Source: Ruegeria arenilitoris
GTDB taxonomy: Bacteria > Pseudomonadota > Alphaproteobacteria > Rhodobacterales > Rhodobacteraceae
Length of the DNA: 64,000 bases
Direction: 5' to 3'
Assembly (NCBI RefSeq): GCF_013032855.1
Contig: NZ_WQDA01000003.1
Coordinates: 372,001 to 436,000, forward strand
Shown here: in pieces, positions 44,269 through 54,673 of the stretch
Layout: every line of letters begins with the position of its first letter
How positions within the stretch are numbered: the stretch's first letter is position 1
Notes under the pieces: model-generated
The model's input: the letters and a program-made list of their open reading frames with translations, nothing else
Told to the model about the DNA's origin: nothing
The model's database searches: none
Position numbers and translations under genes: made by a program

Positions 44269-45018
44269 TCAGGCCTGTTCCAGCGCTGAAATGATGCCCG
44301 AGAAATCGCGTGCCTTCAGGCTTGCACCGCCGACCAGCGCGCCGTCCACGTTTGACACTCCGAAAATCTCCGCCGCGTTGTCCGGCTTGACCGAACCGCC
44401 ATAGAGCAAACGAACCGACCGGCCGACACCTTCGCCAAATCGCCGTTCAAGTCTGGCGCGAATGAAATCGTGGACTTCTCCGATTTCTTCCAAGGTGGGA
44501 ACCTTGCCGGTGCCGATGGCCCAGATCGGTTCATAAGCCACGACGAGGTTCTCTCCGGTAGCAAGATCCGGGATCGATCCGGACAACTGTCCGCCAATGA
44601 TATCGAGCGTATTGGCCGCTTCGCGCTGTTCAAGGCTTTCGCCGACGCAGATGATTGCGGTCAGGCCCGCGTTCATGGCTGCCCGGGCCTTGGCGCGGAT
44701 ATCGTCGTCTTTCTCGCCGTGGTCTTCTCGCCGTTCCGAATGCCCGACGATTACGCTGGTCGCGCCGGCGTCTTTCAGCATCTCGGCGCTCAGATCACCC
44801 GTATGGGCGCCCGAAACTTCGGCGTGGCAATCCTGTCCGCCGATGGCGACGCCCGAGCCTTGCACGGCTTGTGCGGCCCGGTGGATCAAAGTTGCCGGAG
44901 GGCAGATCAGAATATCGACTGTCGGAGAAGGGTGCGTCGCAGTCAGCGTGTCCAACTCGGAAAGAGCAGCCCCGGTTCCGTTCATTTTCCAGTTTCCGGC
45001 TGCCAGTCTGCGTCGCAT
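44269..45018 (-). CDS. tpiA: Triose-phosphate isomerase
   Basis: The glycolytic enzyme interconverts DHAP and glyceraldehyde 3-phosphate. The 249-residue TIM barrel shows the N-terminal [10 protein letters not shown] with the catalytic Lys, VIVGHSERR with the catalytic His, and [14 protein letters not shown] with the catalytic Glu and flexible loop. GGAGA precedes the ATG. It ends 15 bp from the convergent deaminase gene. Confidence 0.97.
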   Translation of the reverse strand: MRRRLAAGNWKMNGTGAALSELDTLTATHPSPTVDILICPPATLIHRAAQAVQGSGVAIGGQDCHAEVSGAHTGDLSAEMLKDAGATSVIVGHSERREDHGEKDDDIRAKARAAMNAGLTAIICVGESLEQREAANTLDIIGGQLSGSIPDLATGENLVVAYEPIWAIGTGKVPTLEEIGEVHDFIRARLERRFGEGVGRSVRLLYGGSVKPDNAAEIFGVSNVDGALVGGASLKARDFSGIISALEQA

Positions 45019-45198
45019 AGCGGGGTCTCCGTGATCTTTCGTGCGTTTCTATCCAGTTAGCACTCGGATCAAGGTCTGACAATTGCGCTTGGGTGGCCGC
45101 GCGCTGGCGATTCGCGCGACGGATCGATCTGGGTGGACTCAACCAGACGGCGCCGGCGGCAGTTCACCTGCCCACAAACGTTGCAGGCTTTAGGTGAC

Positions 45199-45564
45199 TC
45201 AGCGCTGTTCGGCCAGGTTTTCGTCGAACTTGATCGACTCGCCGCAGCCACAGGCATCGACGACATTGGGATTTTTGAACTTGAACCCGGATTCCAGCAG
45301 CGAAACCTCGTAGTCGATCTCGGTTCCGAACAGAAACATCTGAGCCATCGGAGCGATCATGACCCGCGCCCCATCCTGTTCGACCACTTCGTCATGCGGA
45401 TCCGGCTGATCGACATACTCCATGGTATATTCCATACCGGCGCAGCCACCTTTCTTGACGCCAATCCGCAGACCGGCATGGCCACCCGACGTCATCAGGC
45501 GGAGGATCTGCTCTGCAGCTTTGGGCGTCATCGTCACGGCCTGTTTGCCGGGAATGCCGAACAT
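45199..45564 (-). CDS. A-type Fe-S carrier protein (ErpA/IscA/SufA family)
   Basis: The 121-residue protein carries the three A-type cysteines, GGCAGMEY near residue 43 and CGCGES near residue 105, used to bind and pass on [Fe-S] clusters. Sequence between them matches the HesB family. I start at MFGIPGKQAV, 6 nt after GGAG; an ATG four codons earlier is the alternative. SufT-like and SufA-like genes lie within 1.3 kb, which suggests a small Fe-S assembly set, but no sufBCD is here. Confidence 0.92.
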   Translation of the reverse strand: MFGIPGKQAVTMTPKAAEQILRLMTSGGHAGLRIGVKKGGCAGMEYTMEYVDQPDPHDEVVEQDGARVMIAPMAQMFLFGTEIDYEVSLLESGFKFKNPNVVDACGCGESIKFDENLAEQR

Positions 45565-45732
45565 CGTCGTCTCCATTTTCGCGCGTTAAACCTAATCTAA
45601 GGCCGCAAGGGCCCGGGCTCAAGAGAGCGCGGAGCCCCAAGTTTGCTCATCGCCAGTTTTGACCGTACCGTACGGGCAGTGGGCAGGGTTTGCCGATGAG
45701 TTCGAATTGACAGCAGAACAAGGTGGGTTTCG

Positions 45733-46068
45733 ATGATGTTGCGGATTTCAAATAAGATTGGCTTGTGCCGGCAGGTTGCGTTTCTGGCTCTTCTGGTGGC
45801 CGGCAGTGCCGTTCATGCAGCGGGCGATCACAAGCGGCACCCGGTGAATTGCTCGACCGCCGAAGGTGACCTGCGTGCAATTGCGGCGGAAAAGAAACAT
45901 GCCGAGGATCAGCAGGCGGAAAGTGTGGTCGCGATCACGCCAGCCGGGGCGCTGCTTGGATTGATCTCTGGAACAGAACAGAAGCGGTTGCAGATGCTGT
46001 CGGGTGACTATGTCAAGAAACTGGACGACCGCGCCGCCGAGATCAAAGCGCAGTGCAACGTGAAGTAA
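45733..46068 (+). CDS. Secreted hypothetical protein
   Basis: The 111-residue product has a probable signal peptide (about residues 1-29, ending AVHAAG) and a helical mature part with Cys39 (VNCSTAEGDL) and a terminal Cys near residue 108. A glycine/alanine-rich hydrophobic segment (ITPAGALLGLISG) lies in the middle. No family is recognised. It is a single gene with no clear partner. GTGGG precedes the start weakly. Confidence 0.65.
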   Translation: MMLRISNKIGLCRQVAFLALLVAGSAVHAAGDHKRHPVNCSTAEGDLRAIAAEKKHAEDQQAESVVAITPAGALLGLISGTEQKRLQMLSGDYVKKLDDRAAEIKAQCNVK

Positions 46069-46075
46069 GTGCACC

Positions 46076-46249
46076 TCAGCGAGTAAAATAGGGCCGCTCT
46101 CGGGCAAGAACGGCCCAGTATTGCAGAGCCTCGGCAGGGGGGCGGTAGACGCTCCAACGTGGTCGCCATTGACTGCTGGAGCGATATTTGAGTTGCCGAG
46201 TTCCTGTGACGGGTCCGACTGCGAAGCCCGCGTTGTAGTTGTTGCGCAT
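46076..46249 (-). CDS. Possible 57-residue basic protein
   Basis: A short frame encodes a basic Arg/Tyr/Trp-rich peptide beginning MRNNYNAGFAVGPVTGTRQL and ending ARERPYFTR. The composition looks protein-like, but third-position GC is lower than in neighbours and no clear Shine-Dalgarno precedes the ATG. A hairpin (GGGCCG/CGGCCC) lies within it. It may be a real small gene or chance. Unnamed. Confidence 0.3.
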   Translation of the reverse strand: MRNNYNAGFAVGPVTGTRQLKYRSSSQWRPRWSVYRPPAEALQYWAVLARERPYFTR

Positions 46250-46331
46250 CAACGTAACGGTTCGACGACCGATCCGTGACAGCTGGGTTTCAGGTTTGTG
46301 ACAATTCCCGTGCGTTCAGTACGGCAGGCCC

Positions 46332-46694
46332 TTACATGAAGCCAAGTTCCAGCCTGGCTTCGTCGGACATCATCTCCATGCCCCAGGGTGGTTCCCAGGT
46401 CAGTTCGACATCCACCTCCTTGACCCCGGCAACGGGCTCGATGGCCTCGACGATCCAGCCTGGCATATCACCGGCCACCGGGCAGCCCGGAGCGGTCAGG
46501 GTCATGATGACTTTGACTGCGTTGTCGCTGCTGATGTCGATCGTGTAGATCAGTCCAAGGTCATAGATATTGACCGGAATTTCAGGGTCATAGACAGTCC
46601 TGCAGGCCTCGACCACGGATTCGTACAGAGGGTGCTCAACGGTCGAAGGCGCAATCAGGGGCGTGCCTTCAAGCTGTTCGCTGGGGTGGGTCAT
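46332..46694 (-). CDS. SufT/MIP18-family Fe-S assembly protein
   Basis: The 120-residue protein has the DUF59 core YDPEIPVNIYDLGLIY followed by TLTAPGCPVAGDMPGWI with a conserved cysteine and ends EVDVELTWEPPWGMEMMSDEA. SufT proteins help Fe-S maturation in SUF-containing bacteria. An AGGCA precedes the ATG only weakly. It shares a strand with the A-type carrier gene 0.8 kb away but not an obvious operon. Confidence 0.92.
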   Translation of the reverse strand: MTHPSEQLEGTPLIAPSTVEHPLYESVVEACRTVYDPEIPVNIYDLGLIYTIDISSDNAVKVIMTLTAPGCPVAGDMPGWIVEAIEPVAGVKEVDVELTWEPPWGMEMMSDEARLELGFM

Positions 46695-46789
46695 GAATGC
46701 CTCGGGTTGTTACCTGAGCAATTATATAGGGAAAGCTGAAGGCAGCGTCCAGAGGGGGTAGGGCGCCCCGCTACAGGGCGCCGCACCGG

Positions 46790-47071
46790 TCAGTCGTTGA
46801 TATCATGGTCAAACGTCCTGACTTGCCCATGTGGCAGCGCGAACATGCGCCGCAGAACTAGCCATGCGATCAACGACAAGGTGGCGAAGATCAAAAGCAG
46901 GACGGGCAGGTTCGGGGCCAAGCCGGGGATGACCAGAAGGATTCCGGTGATAGCCGCGCCGATAGCGAAGCCAAGGAAGATGAAACCTGGCAAGGCCACT
47001 TCCAGAATGCCCAGCGCCAGTGCGGCTGCCAGCCATACCCACCACGTCAGCCAGAACGGATCTGCCATCAT
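46790..47071 (-). CDS. NfeD-like membrane protein
   Basis: The 93-residue protein has two or three hydrophobic helices (FWLTWWVWLAAALALGILEV, FIFLGFAIGAAITGILLVI, VLLLIFATLSLIAWLVL) and a short cytoplasmic tail. It lacks the beta-barrel (OB-fold) domain of long NfeD proteins and corresponds to the short NfeD1b type. It overlaps the upstream qmcA gene by four bases. NfeD partners SPFH proteins in membrane microdomains. Confidence 0.9.
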   Translation of the reverse strand: MMADPFWLTWWVWLAAALALGILEVALPGFIFLGFAIGAAITGILLVIPGLAPNLPVLLLIFATLSLIAWLVLRRMFALPHGQVRTFDHDIND

Positions 47072-47958
47072 TTGCCTCCCTTGAGCATTTTGAAGGCGTC
47101 GCCAAACGCTTCGAGCGCATTTGCGGGCACAACAATCGTCTGGCTGCCTCCGCTTTTGCCCATCGCATTCAATGCCTCAACTTGTTTCAGCGCAACCTGA
47201 TACTGGGCGGCTTCGATCCCATTGTCCTGGATGGCCTTTGCGACGACGCCGGTTGCATAGGCTTCCGCGTCCGCCTGAACGCGACGCGCCTTGGCGGCTT
47301 GTTCCGCAGCATACAGCTCGGCGTCGGCCTGGAGTTCGACCGCGCGTTTCTGGCCCTCGGCTTCGGTTACCTGAGCGCGACGTGCGCGTTCGGCATTCAA
47401 CTGCTGAAGCATGGCGTCGCGGGTCGCCTGATCCAGGTTTACGTCCAGAATTTCGGCGCGGGTTACCTCGATCCCCCAGTCGTCAACTGCGGTTTCGACG
47501 CTTTCTTGAATGCGTTCAATCAGTTGCGCGCGATTTGACTGAACTTCGTCCAGGTCCATTTTGCCGATTTCAGCCCGCACGATACCAGCGACGGTCGTTG
47601 CGATGGCGCCGTCGACGTCCCGAATGCGGTAGACGGTCTTTTCAGGCTCGAGGATACGGTAGAAGACCGAAGTATCGATCTGCACCAACACGTTGTCCTT
47701 GGTGATTGCATCCTGCGTCGCATTGGGCAGCTGACGTTCCAAGATGGATATCTTGTGGCGTGCAACGTCTAGAAAAGGAACGATAAAGTTGATCCCGGGG
47801 CCCAGCACAGAGTGGAGGCGTCCGAACCGTTCGACCACGTATTTCTCGGATTGTGGAACGATCTTGATACCCTTGAGGATGATGACGACGACCAAAGCCG
47901 CCCCAAGCAGGTAGATGATGTTCGATGATAGCAGTCCGATGATCTGGTCTTCGGTCAT
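47068..47958 (-). CDS. qmcA: SPFH/stomatin-like protein
   Basis: The 296-residue protein has one N-terminal transmembrane segment (NIIYLLGAALVVVIILKGIK) and the SPFH domain (VPQSEKYVVERFGRLHSVLGPG). A coiled-coil EAEGQKRAVELQADAELYA tail follows. It forms oligomers on the inner membrane and scaffolds proteases or quality control. GAGGA is 5 nt before the chosen ATG. It is co-transcribed with nfeD. Confidence 0.92.
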   Translation of the reverse strand: MTEDQIIGLLSSNIIYLLGAALVVVIILKGIKIVPQSEKYVVERFGRLHSVLGPGINFIVPFLDVARHKISILERQLPNATQDAITKDNVLVQIDTSVFYRILEPEKTVYRIRDVDGAIATTVAGIVRAEIGKMDLDEVQSNRAQLIERIQESVETAVDDWGIEVTRAEILDVNLDQATRDAMLQQLNAERARRAQVTEAEGQKRAVELQADAELYAAEQAAKARRVQADAEAYATGVVAKAIQDNGIEAAQYQVALKQVEALNAMGKSGGSQTIVVPANALEAFGDAFKMLKGGK

Positions 47959-48133
47959 TTCTGTCCTCATTTTTTGTGTACGATGGTATACATTTGGGGA
48001 TTGAAGGGCTAAATTTCAACTCAGCTATGAAATGAACCGAACAGGATATCCATGCAAGGTAATTGGGGCAAAGCGCGGAGATTTCGGGTTGTGGCTGCTT
48101 TGCATCCGCCGTTGATTGCGCTATCGGGGCGAA

Positions 48134-49045
48134 ATGAAACTGATTATCGACACTGACCCCGGCATAGACGATGCCATGGCGATCGCCTACGCCGCCGCCG
48201 CTCCGGAAATTGACCTGATCGGCCTGACTACGGTCTTTGGCAATACGCATGTCCAGCAGTCCAGCCGGAACGCGCGGTTTCTGGCTCACAAGCTGGGGTT
48301 GGACATACCTGTGGCGCAGGGCGCAGCGTTTCCATGGGAAGCTGACGCACACACGCCCTCTAAGCACGTGCATGGGGATGAGGGTTTTGGCGATGTGGTC
48401 GATGTGCCCGAGATCGGCGCGAACCACGACCTGATCGCAGCCGAGTTCCTGGTCGAGATGGCCCGGCGTCACAAGAAGGACCTGACGGTGTGTGCGGTTG
48501 GGCCGCTGACCAACATTGCCGATGCGATGCGTCTGGATCCGGATTTTTCTCAGAACATCGGCCAATTGGTCATCATGGGCGGTGCAGTCTTCTGTCCAGG
48601 CAACATCACCGAACACGCCGAGGCGAACATCTATCACGATGCGAGAGCTGCAGATGAGGTGTTCGCCCAGACCGCTCCGACGGTTCTGGTAGGGCTGGAT
48701 GTGACCTTGAAAACGCTCTATCGCGCGGCTGATTTCGAGGAACTGGCACGACGTGCGCCTCAAATCGGTGGATTTCTGAACGATATCTCTCAGTTCTATC
48801 TGAATTTCTACCGCGATGTTGCCGGGTTGGACGGCTGCGGTCTTCATGACTCGACGGCCGTCATCGCCTGTTCGCACCGTGCGATGTTCGAAACTCAAAA
48901 AACAGGTTTGAAGGTAGTAACCGAGGGGCCCGAGGTTGGGGCAACCCGGCCGGACCCGTCTCGCCCACCATTGCAGGTGTGCTGTGACGTCGTTGGTCAG
49001 CAGGTGGTGGACCTGTTCACGCAAAGGGTTGCCAGCTTGCCCTGA
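48134..49045 (+). CDS. Inosine-uridine-type nucleoside hydrolase
   Basis: The 303-residue Ca2+-dependent hydrolase has the DTDPGIDDAMA Asp cluster at its N-terminus and LVIMGGAVFCPGN further on, with the His-containing DGCGLHDSTAV near residue 238. It cleaves the glycosidic bond of ribonucleosides for purine/pyrimidine salvage. The exact nucleoside is unknown. The start is MKLIIDTD, since the six codons before it lack support. It lies downstream of a 175-bp divergent region shared with qmcA. Confidence 0.92.
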   Translation: MKLIIDTDPGIDDAMAIAYAAAAPEIDLIGLTTVFGNTHVQQSSRNARFLAHKLGLDIPVAQGAAFPWEADAHTPSKHVHGDEGFGDVVDVPEIGANHDLIAAEFLVEMARRHKKDLTVCAVGPLTNIADAMRLDPDFSQNIGQLVIMGGAVFCPGNITEHAEANIYHDARAADEVFAQTAPTVLVGLDVTLKTLYRAADFEELARRAPQIGGFLNDISQFYLNFYRDVAGLDGCGLHDSTAVIACSHRAMFETQKTGLKVVTEGPEVGATRPDPSRPPLQVCCDVVGQQVVDLFTQRVASLP

Positions 49046-49108
49046 CGGGTTGCATTGCGCGCGCCGATCGGGCAAAGCCTGCCCGGTTCAGCGACCCGAG
49101 GCGATGAC

Positions 49109-50239
49109 ATGACCCAGCGTTTCTCATTCGAATTGAAGGCCACCGACGGCAAAGCCCGCACCGGCGTGATCCACACGCTGCGGGGCGAGGTGCGCACGCC
49201 GGCCTTCATGCCCGTGGGCACGGCCGCGACGGTCAAGGCGATGATGCCCGAAAGCGTGCGGGCCACCGGCGCCGACATCCTGCTGGGCAACACCTATCAC
49301 CTGATGCTGCGGCCCACGGCCGAACGGATCGACCGCTTGGGCGGCCTGCACAAGTTCATGAATTGGGAGCGCCCGATCCTGACCGACTCCGGCGGGTTTC
49401 AAGTGATGTCCCTGGCGGGCCTGCGCAAGCTGACCGAGAAGGGCGTGACCTTCAAATCGCATATCGACGGGTCCAAACACGAGCTGACACCCGAGCGGTC
49501 GATGGAGATCCAGCGCCTGCTGGGGTCGGATATCGTAATGTGTTTCGACGAATGCCCCGCCTTGCCTGCCGATCGCGACCGGATCGCCGAGTCGATGCGC
49601 CTGTCGATGCGATGGGCCGAACGGTCCCGCGAGGCCTTTGGCGATCGGCCCGGCCATGCGCTGTTCGGGATCATGCAGGGCGGGTTGGAGCGCGACCTAC
49701 GCGAGGAAAGCGCCGAGGCGCTGAAGGCCATCGGGTTCGAAGGATATGCCGTTGGTGGCCTCGCGGTGGGCGAGGGGCAGGAGGCCATGTTCGACTGTCT
49801 GGACTATGCGCCTGATTTCCTGCCGACCGATAAGCCGCGCTATCTGATGGGCGTGGGCAAGCCCGACGACATCGTGGGCGCCGTGGCGCGCGGGATCGAC
49901 ATGATGGATTGCGTGCTGCCGTCGCGCTCGGGACGGACGGGGCAGGTGTTCACCCGCCGCGGGGTCGTGAACATCAAGAACGCCCGCCACGCCGACGATC
50001 CGCGTCCGCTGGACGAACAGTGCACGTGCCCAGCCTGCTCGAATTACTCGCGCGCCTACCTGCACCATGTATTCCGGGCCAACGAAATGATTTCGGGCAT
50101 GCTGCTGACCTGGCACAATCTTCATTATTTCCAGGAGATCATGCAGGGCATGCGGGACGCCATCGCCGCCGGTGCATTCGAGGCCTGGCAGGCCGAGTTC
50201 CATGCTCAGCGGGCGCAGGGTGATATCGAGCCGCTCTAA
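49109..50239 (+). CDS. tgt: tRNA-guanine transglycosylase
   Basis: The queuosine enzyme exchanges guanine 34 for preQ1 in GUN-anticodon tRNAs, including the two tRNA-Asp genes of this window. The 376-residue barrel has the catalytic Asp in [12 protein letters not shown] and the second Asp in [21 protein letters not shown]. The zinc motif CTCPAC with a downstream His is present. The start at MTQRFSFEL has GAGG upstream, 18 codons into the longest frame. Confidence 0.96.
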   Translation: MTQRFSFELKATDGKARTGVIHTLRGEVRTPAFMPVGTAATVKAMMPESVRATGADILLGNTYHLMLRPTAERIDRLGGLHKFMNWERPILTDSGGFQVMSLAGLRKLTEKGVTFKSHIDGSKHELTPERSMEIQRLLGSDIVMCFDECPALPADRDRIAESMRLSMRWAERSREAFGDRPGHALFGIMQGGLERDLREESAEALKAIGFEGYAVGGLAVGEGQEAMFDCLDYAPDFLPTDKPRYLMGVGKPDDIVGAVARGIDMMDCVLPSRSGRTGQVFTRRGVVNIKNARHADDPRPLDEQCTCPACSNYSRAYLHHVFRANEMISGMLLTWHNLHYFQEIMQGMRDAIAAGAFEAWQAEFHAQRAQGDIEPL

Positions 50240-50407
50240 CGGGCGTGTTGGGCGACCCAAGTCAAAATCAGTGGATATGTTGCCGCGATGCCTTGCAGTC
50301 GGGGAAACCTCGGGCCATTCTGATTTCTACAGGTAAGGCGACGAGGTTGAAATGGGGCGGTCCGCGCCCCACCTTTATCGTCCGAGAAAGGAGATGGCCG
50401 ACGGCTG

Positions 50408-50433
50408 CCTGAAACAGGGGTCAGTGCCATCTT
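50408..50433 (+). promoter_or_regulatory. Possible heat-shock (RpoH) promoter of lon
   Basis: CCTGAAA and CCATCTT are separated by 12 bp and resemble the -35/-10 boxes of RpoH promoters (CTTGAAA, CCCATNT) imperfectly. The position 20 bp before the lon start is short for a leader. A TGGGGCG/CGCCCCA hairpin (50353-50371) precedes it and may end tgt transcription. Confidence 0.25.
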
Positions 50434-50453
50434 GCCAATGATAAGGATAGAGC

Positions 50454-52862
50454 ATGCAAGAGCCTCTTAATTCCTCATACCCCGTTCTGCCGCTGCGCGA
50501 CATTGTCGTGTTTCCGCACATGATCGTCCCGCTGTTCGTGGGGCGTGAAAAGTCGGTGCGCGCGCTGGAAGAGGTGATGCAGGATGACAAGCAAATTCTG
50601 CTGTCCAGTCAAGTTGACCCTTCCGTCGACGACCCGACCCAGGACGGTATCTACCGCAGCGGCGTTCTGGCAAATGTCCTGCAGCTGCTCAAGCTGCCCG
50701 ATGGCACGGTCAAAGTGCTGGTCGAAGGGCAGGCACGCGTCAAGATTTCGGAGTTCATTGAGAATGAAGAATTCTTTGAGGCCCGCGCCGAATACCTGAC
50801 CGAAATTCCCGGCGACGTTACGACGACGCAGGCGCTTTTGCGCACTGTCGCCGATGAGTTCGAGCGGTACGCCAAGGTTCGCAAGAACATCCCGGAAGAA
50901 GCCCTGACCGCTGTCAGTGAGACAACCGATCCGGCGAAACTGGCCGATTTGGTTTCGGGTCACCTTGGCATCGAGGTCGAACAGAAGCAGGACCTGCTGG
51001 AAACGCTCAGCATCAGCGAGCGTCTGGAAAAGGTCTATGGCCTGATGCAGGGCGAAATGTCGGTTCTTCAGGTCGAGAAGAAGATCAAGACCCGCGTCAA
51101 GTCGCAGATGGAGAAGACCCAGCGCGAATACTATCTGAATGAGCAGATGAAGGCCATTCAGAAGGAGCTGGGCGATGGCGAGGACGGCGCGAACGAGATC
51201 GCCGAGCTGGAAGCCAAGATCGCCGAGACCAAGCTTTCGAAAGAAGCCCGCGAAAAGGCGGAAGGCGAGCTGAAAAAGCTCAAGAACATGTCGCCGATGT
51301 CGGCCGAAGCGACCGTGGTGCGCAACTATCTGGATTGGATCCTGTCGCTGCCTTGGGGCACCAAGTCTCGGGTCAAGAAAGACCTTGGCCGGGCGCAGCA
51401 GATCCTCGATGCCGATCACTATGGCCTCGAAAAGGTCAAGGAGCGGATCGTCGAGTATCTGGCGGTTCAGCAGCGCTCGAAGAAGTTGAAAGGCCCGATC
51501 ATGTGCCTTGTCGGCCCTCCGGGCGTGGGCAAGACCTCGCTTGGGAAGTCGGTCGCCAAGGCCACGGGGCGCGAGTTCATCCGCATCTCGTTGGGTGGGG
51601 TGCGCGATGAATCCGAGATCCGCGGACACCGCCGGACCTATATCGGCTCGATGCCCGGCAAGATCATCCAGGCGCTGAAAAAGGCGAAAACCACCAACCC
51701 GCTGATCTTGCTCGATGAAATCGACAAGATGGGGCAGGATTTCCGTGGTGATCCGGCTTCGGCCATGCTCGAGGTGCTGGACCCGGAACAGAACAGCACG
51801 TTCATGGACCACTATCTTGAGGTCGAATACGACCTGTCGAACGTGATGTTCCTGACCACGTCCAACAGCTACAACATGCCTGGGCCGCTTCTGGACCGGA
51901 TGGAGATCATTCCGCTGGCCGGCTACACCGAGGACGAAAAGCGCGAGATCGCAAAGCAGCACCTGATCTCGAAGCAGGTGAAGAACCACGGGCTGAAAGC
52001 CAAAGAGTTCGAGCTGACCGATGAGGCGCTGACCGCGATCATTCGCACCTATACCCGCGAGGCCGGTGTGCGGAATCTTGAGCGCGAGATTGCCAAGGTG
52101 GCGCGCAAATCGTTGACCCGGATCATCAAGAACGAGACCGACCGGGTTGTCGTGACGGCTGAGAACCTGCACGAGTTCCTGAGTGTACCCAAGTTCCGTT
52201 ACGGTTTGGCTGAACAGGATGATCAGGTCGGCGTTGTGACCGGTCTGGCCTGGACCTCGGTCGGTGGCGACCTGCTGCATATCGAGGCGTTGAAGCTGCC
52301 AGGCAAGGGTCGGATGAAGACCACAGGCAAGCTGGGCGATGTGATGAAGGAATCCATCGACGCGGCTTCGTCCTATGTGCGGTCGATTTCGCCTCAGATC
52401 GGGGTCAAACCGCCGCAGTTCGACAAGATCGACATCCATGTGCACGTGCCTGACGGCGCGACTCCCAAGGATGGACCCAGCGCCGGCCTGGCGATGGTGA
52501 CTTCGATCGTGTCGGTTCTGACCGGTATCCCGGTCCGCAAGGACATCGCCATGACGGGCGAAGTTTCGCTGCGTGGCAACGCCATGCCGATCGGCGGGTT
52601 GAAGGAGAAACTGCTCGCAGCTTTGCGGGGGGGCATCAAGACGGTGCTTATTCCGGAAGAGAACGAGAAGGATCTGGCCGACATCCCCGACAACGTGAAG
52701 GAAGGGCTGGAGATCATCCCGGTCAAGCACGTGTCCGAAGTTCTGGAGCGCGCACTGGTGCGCAAACCTGAGCCGATCGAATGGGACGAGGCCGCCGAAG
52801 AAGCCGCGGCCGCAGCGGCCAAGGCTTCGGATAACAGTGGACCATCAGCCACGGCGCACTGA
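50454..52862 (+). CDS. lon: ATP-dependent protease Lon
   Basis: The 802-residue cytoplasmic AAA+ protease degrades damaged and regulatory proteins. The N-domain ([20 protein letters not shown]) is followed by Walker [10 protein letters not shown] (about residue 350), Walker [11 protein letters not shown] and the proteolytic domain with the Ser in DGPSAGLAM and the Lys in [15 protein letters not shown] short Ala/Glu tail ends the protein. It stands alone with a terminator. Length and order match other alphaproteobacterial Lon proteins. Confidence 0.98.
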   Translation: MQEPLNSSYPVLPLRDIVVFPHMIVPLFVGREKSVRALEEVMQDDKQILLSSQVDPSVDDPTQDGIYRSGVLANVLQLLKLPDGTVKVLVEGQARVKISEFIENEEFFEARAEYLTEIPGDVTTTQALLRTVADEFERYAKVRKNIPEEALTAVSETTDPAKLADLVSGHLGIEVEQKQDLLETLSISERLEKVYGLMQGEMSVLQVEKKIKTRVKSQMEKTQREYYLNEQMKAIQKELGDGEDGANEIAELEAKIAETKLSKEAREKAEGELKKLKNMSPMSAEATVVRNYLDWILSLPWGTKSRVKKDLGRAQQILDADHYGLEKVKERIVEYLAVQQRSKKLKGPIMCLVGPPGVGKTSLGKSVAKATGREFIRISLGGVRDESEIRGHRRTYIGSMPGKIIQALKKAKTTNPLILLDEIDKMGQDFRGDPASAMLEVLDPEQNSTFMDHYLEVEYDLSNVMFLTTSNSYNMPGPLLDRMEIIPLAGYTEDEKREIAKQHLISKQVKNHGLKAKEFELTDEALTAIIRTYTREAGVRNLEREIAKVARKSLTRIIKNETDRVVVTAENLHEFLSVPKFRYGLAEQDDQVGVVTGLAWTSVGGDLLHIEALKLPGKGRMKTTGKLGDVMKESIDAASSYVRSISPQIGVKPPQFDKIDIHVHVPDGATPKDGPSAGLAMVTSIVSVLTGIPVRKDIAMTGEVSLRGNAMPIGGLKEKLLAALRGGIKTVLIPEENEKDLADIPDNVKEGLEIIPVKHVSEVLERALVRKPEPIEWDEAAEEAAAAAAKASDNSGPSATAH

Positions 52863-52876
52863 TCTGAAAACAACGA

Positions 52877-52906
52877 GAAGGGCGGGGAATAATCCTCGCC
52901 CTTTCT
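52877..52906 (+). terminator. Rho-independent terminator of lon
   Basis: GAAGGGCGGGG pairs with CCTCGCCCTTT around AATAAT, followed by CTGATT. It lies between convergent lon and permease genes. Confidence 0.75.
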
Positions 52907-52909
52907 GAT

Positions 52910-54493
52910 TCAAAGCCCGATTACGGGTTTTGATGGGTCCAGAACTTCTTCCTCGTCTATGTAGCGCTGGAATTTCTCAGGGGGTAGGGCGGACCGGACT
53001 GCGATCCAGAAAATCGTCGATGACAGCAGAGCGCAAAACAAGATGTCCCACCCGAACGGGATCAGGTGCAGCGCGCCGTCTCCGAACTGACCAAGAAACG
53101 AGATCAACCCAAGTCCAGCCAGATAGGGCGCGAGCCACAAGGCCTGATTGAGATCCATCTGCTCCAGGCGTCCCCGAAACCGCGCCAAAAGCAGGAGCAG
53201 CCCGATTAGAAGGGTGATGCCTAGGCGCCAGACAGTATCCCAGCCGCTCCAGTAGACGATCAGAGTTGCAATCGCAAAGGCCAGCATTCCGACAAAACCA
53301 ACCGCTGGAACGCGGATCGAACGGGGCCTGTCTGGCAATAGGCTGCGCAGGCATACAACGGCGATGGGGCCGACGGCAAAGGACAGGACGATCGCTGCCC
53401 CGTTCAGGGCGATCACCGTCTCAAAAGGAATGGTCAAAAGGAAAAGGGTGCCAATCACGAAGTTGAGCACCAGCGCCCAGATGGGCACACCAAACGCCGA
53501 CAGGTGTCGGATGCGCGCGGGCAGAAACCCGTTCTGCGACAGGGCCATCGCGATCCGAGCGTTCGAGCCGGTGGCCACGAGGGCGTTTCCGAACGGTCCG
53601 ATCACCGAGCCGACGTTTAGGATGCTGATGAACCACAATATCCCAACGGACATTATGACCCCGTCCAAAGGGCCTTCTCCGGCAAAACTCAGCTTGGCCC
53701 AGCCCTGCGCCAGCATCTGAGGGTCGAGCGAGCCGATGAAAGCGATCTGCAGGCCCAGATAGATCGCCGCACACATGATGATCGACAATACAAGCGCCGC
53801 CGGAATGTCGAATTTCGGGTTTCGCACCTCGCCTGCCATGTCGACCACATGCCTGAACCCGATGAACGAGAAGATTACACCACCGGTCGAAACGGCGGCC
53901 ATTATTCCCTTGAGCCCATACGGTGCGAACCCCTCGGGCTGCGTGAAGTTCTCGGCATTGAAACGTGAAAGGATCAGCACCACGGACAACAGGATTGGAA
54001 TGGCCACTTTTGCGCTTGTTATCATTGTGTTGACCCGGGCAAAGAACTTTACGCCAAGCATGTTGATCAGGACGAAGAACACCATGAATGCCAAGGCCAC
54101 AGCCTGTCCGGGCGCGGTCAGGTCACCAGATGGCGCATGCAGCCAGCGTGCATAGGGTGCGAGGTAGGACAGCATTGCCTCGACCTCGATCGGAGCGGTC
54201 GTATTGTACCCGATCCAGGCAGTCCAACCCATCGTCATGGCGACGATATTGCCGTGTGAAAACTGCGGAACCCGAGCAATCCCTCCGGGGATGGGTAACA
54301 TGGCAGAGATTTCGGCGAATGTGATGGCCAGAATGAACATTGCGACGGCCCCGATGACCCAGGACAAAACGGCCGCGGGGCCTGCGTGCTGAACGGCCAG
54401 AAGCGGCCCGAACAGCCATCCTGAGCCAATGATTCCTCCGACAGATATGAATGTCAGACCCACCAGGCCGATGTCGCGCTTTAGTTCGGCCAT
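52910..54493 (-). CDS. APC-superfamily amino acid permease
   Basis: The 527-residue membrane protein has about twelve to fourteen helices. The first reads VGLTFISVGGIIGSGWLFGP, where GGIIGSGW is the substrate-binding G-S-G-like motif of APC permeases. An N-terminal ELKRDIGL and the FSFIGFRHVVDMAGEVRNP segment in helix 6 are also conserved. Substrate is unpredicted; relatives move amino acids or amines. It has no operon partner. The start is supported by ATGGCC after a moderate purine stretch. Confidence 0.9.
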   Translation of the reverse strand: MAELKRDIGLVGLTFISVGGIIGSGWLFGPLLAVQHAGPAAVLSWVIGAVAMFILAITFAEISAMLPIPGGIARVPQFSHGNIVAMTMGWTAWIGYNTTAPIEVEAMLSYLAPYARWLHAPSGDLTAPGQAVALAFMVFFVLINMLGVKFFARVNTMITSAKVAIPILLSVVLILSRFNAENFTQPEGFAPYGLKGIMAAVSTGGVIFSFIGFRHVVDMAGEVRNPKFDIPAALVLSIIMCAAIYLGLQIAFIGSLDPQMLAQGWAKLSFAGEGPLDGVIMSVGILWFISILNVGSVIGPFGNALVATGSNARIAMALSQNGFLPARIRHLSAFGVPIWALVLNFVIGTLFLLTIPFETVIALNGAAIVLSFAVGPIAVVCLRSLLPDRPRSIRVPAVGFVGMLAFAIATLIVYWSGWDTVWRLGITLLIGLLLLLARFRGRLEQMDLNQALWLAPYLAGLGLISFLGQFGDGALHLIPFGWDILFCALLSSTIFWIAVRSALPPEKFQRYIDEEEVLDPSKPVIGL

Positions 54494-54588
54494 GCATGTC
54501 CCTGATTGCCATGCCGGTGCTTCACCGGCCCGAACTCAAGGATAGACGCCGAGTCTCATCCGTTTCAAGCGTTGAAAAAGAGAGGGAA

Positions 54589-54663
54589 TGGTGGGTGATA
54601 AGAGATTTGAACTCCTGACATCTTCGATGTGAACGAAGCGCTCTACCACTGAGCTAATCACCC
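54589..54663 (-). tRNA. tRNA-Val(CAC)
   Basis: The minus strand folds as a full cloverleaf: acceptor GGGTGAT/ATCACCC, D-arm GCTC...GAGC, anticodon stem CTTCG/CGAAG with loop TTCACAT (anticodon CAC), T-arm AGGAG-TTCAAAT-CTCTT, and encoded CCA end. Confidence 0.95.
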
Positions 54664-54673
54664 GTAGGGCGGC

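Noticed and set aside
50475..52730. A 751-codon minus-strand frame opposite lon
   Set aside because: Antisense artefact of high GC; lon has every catalytic motif.
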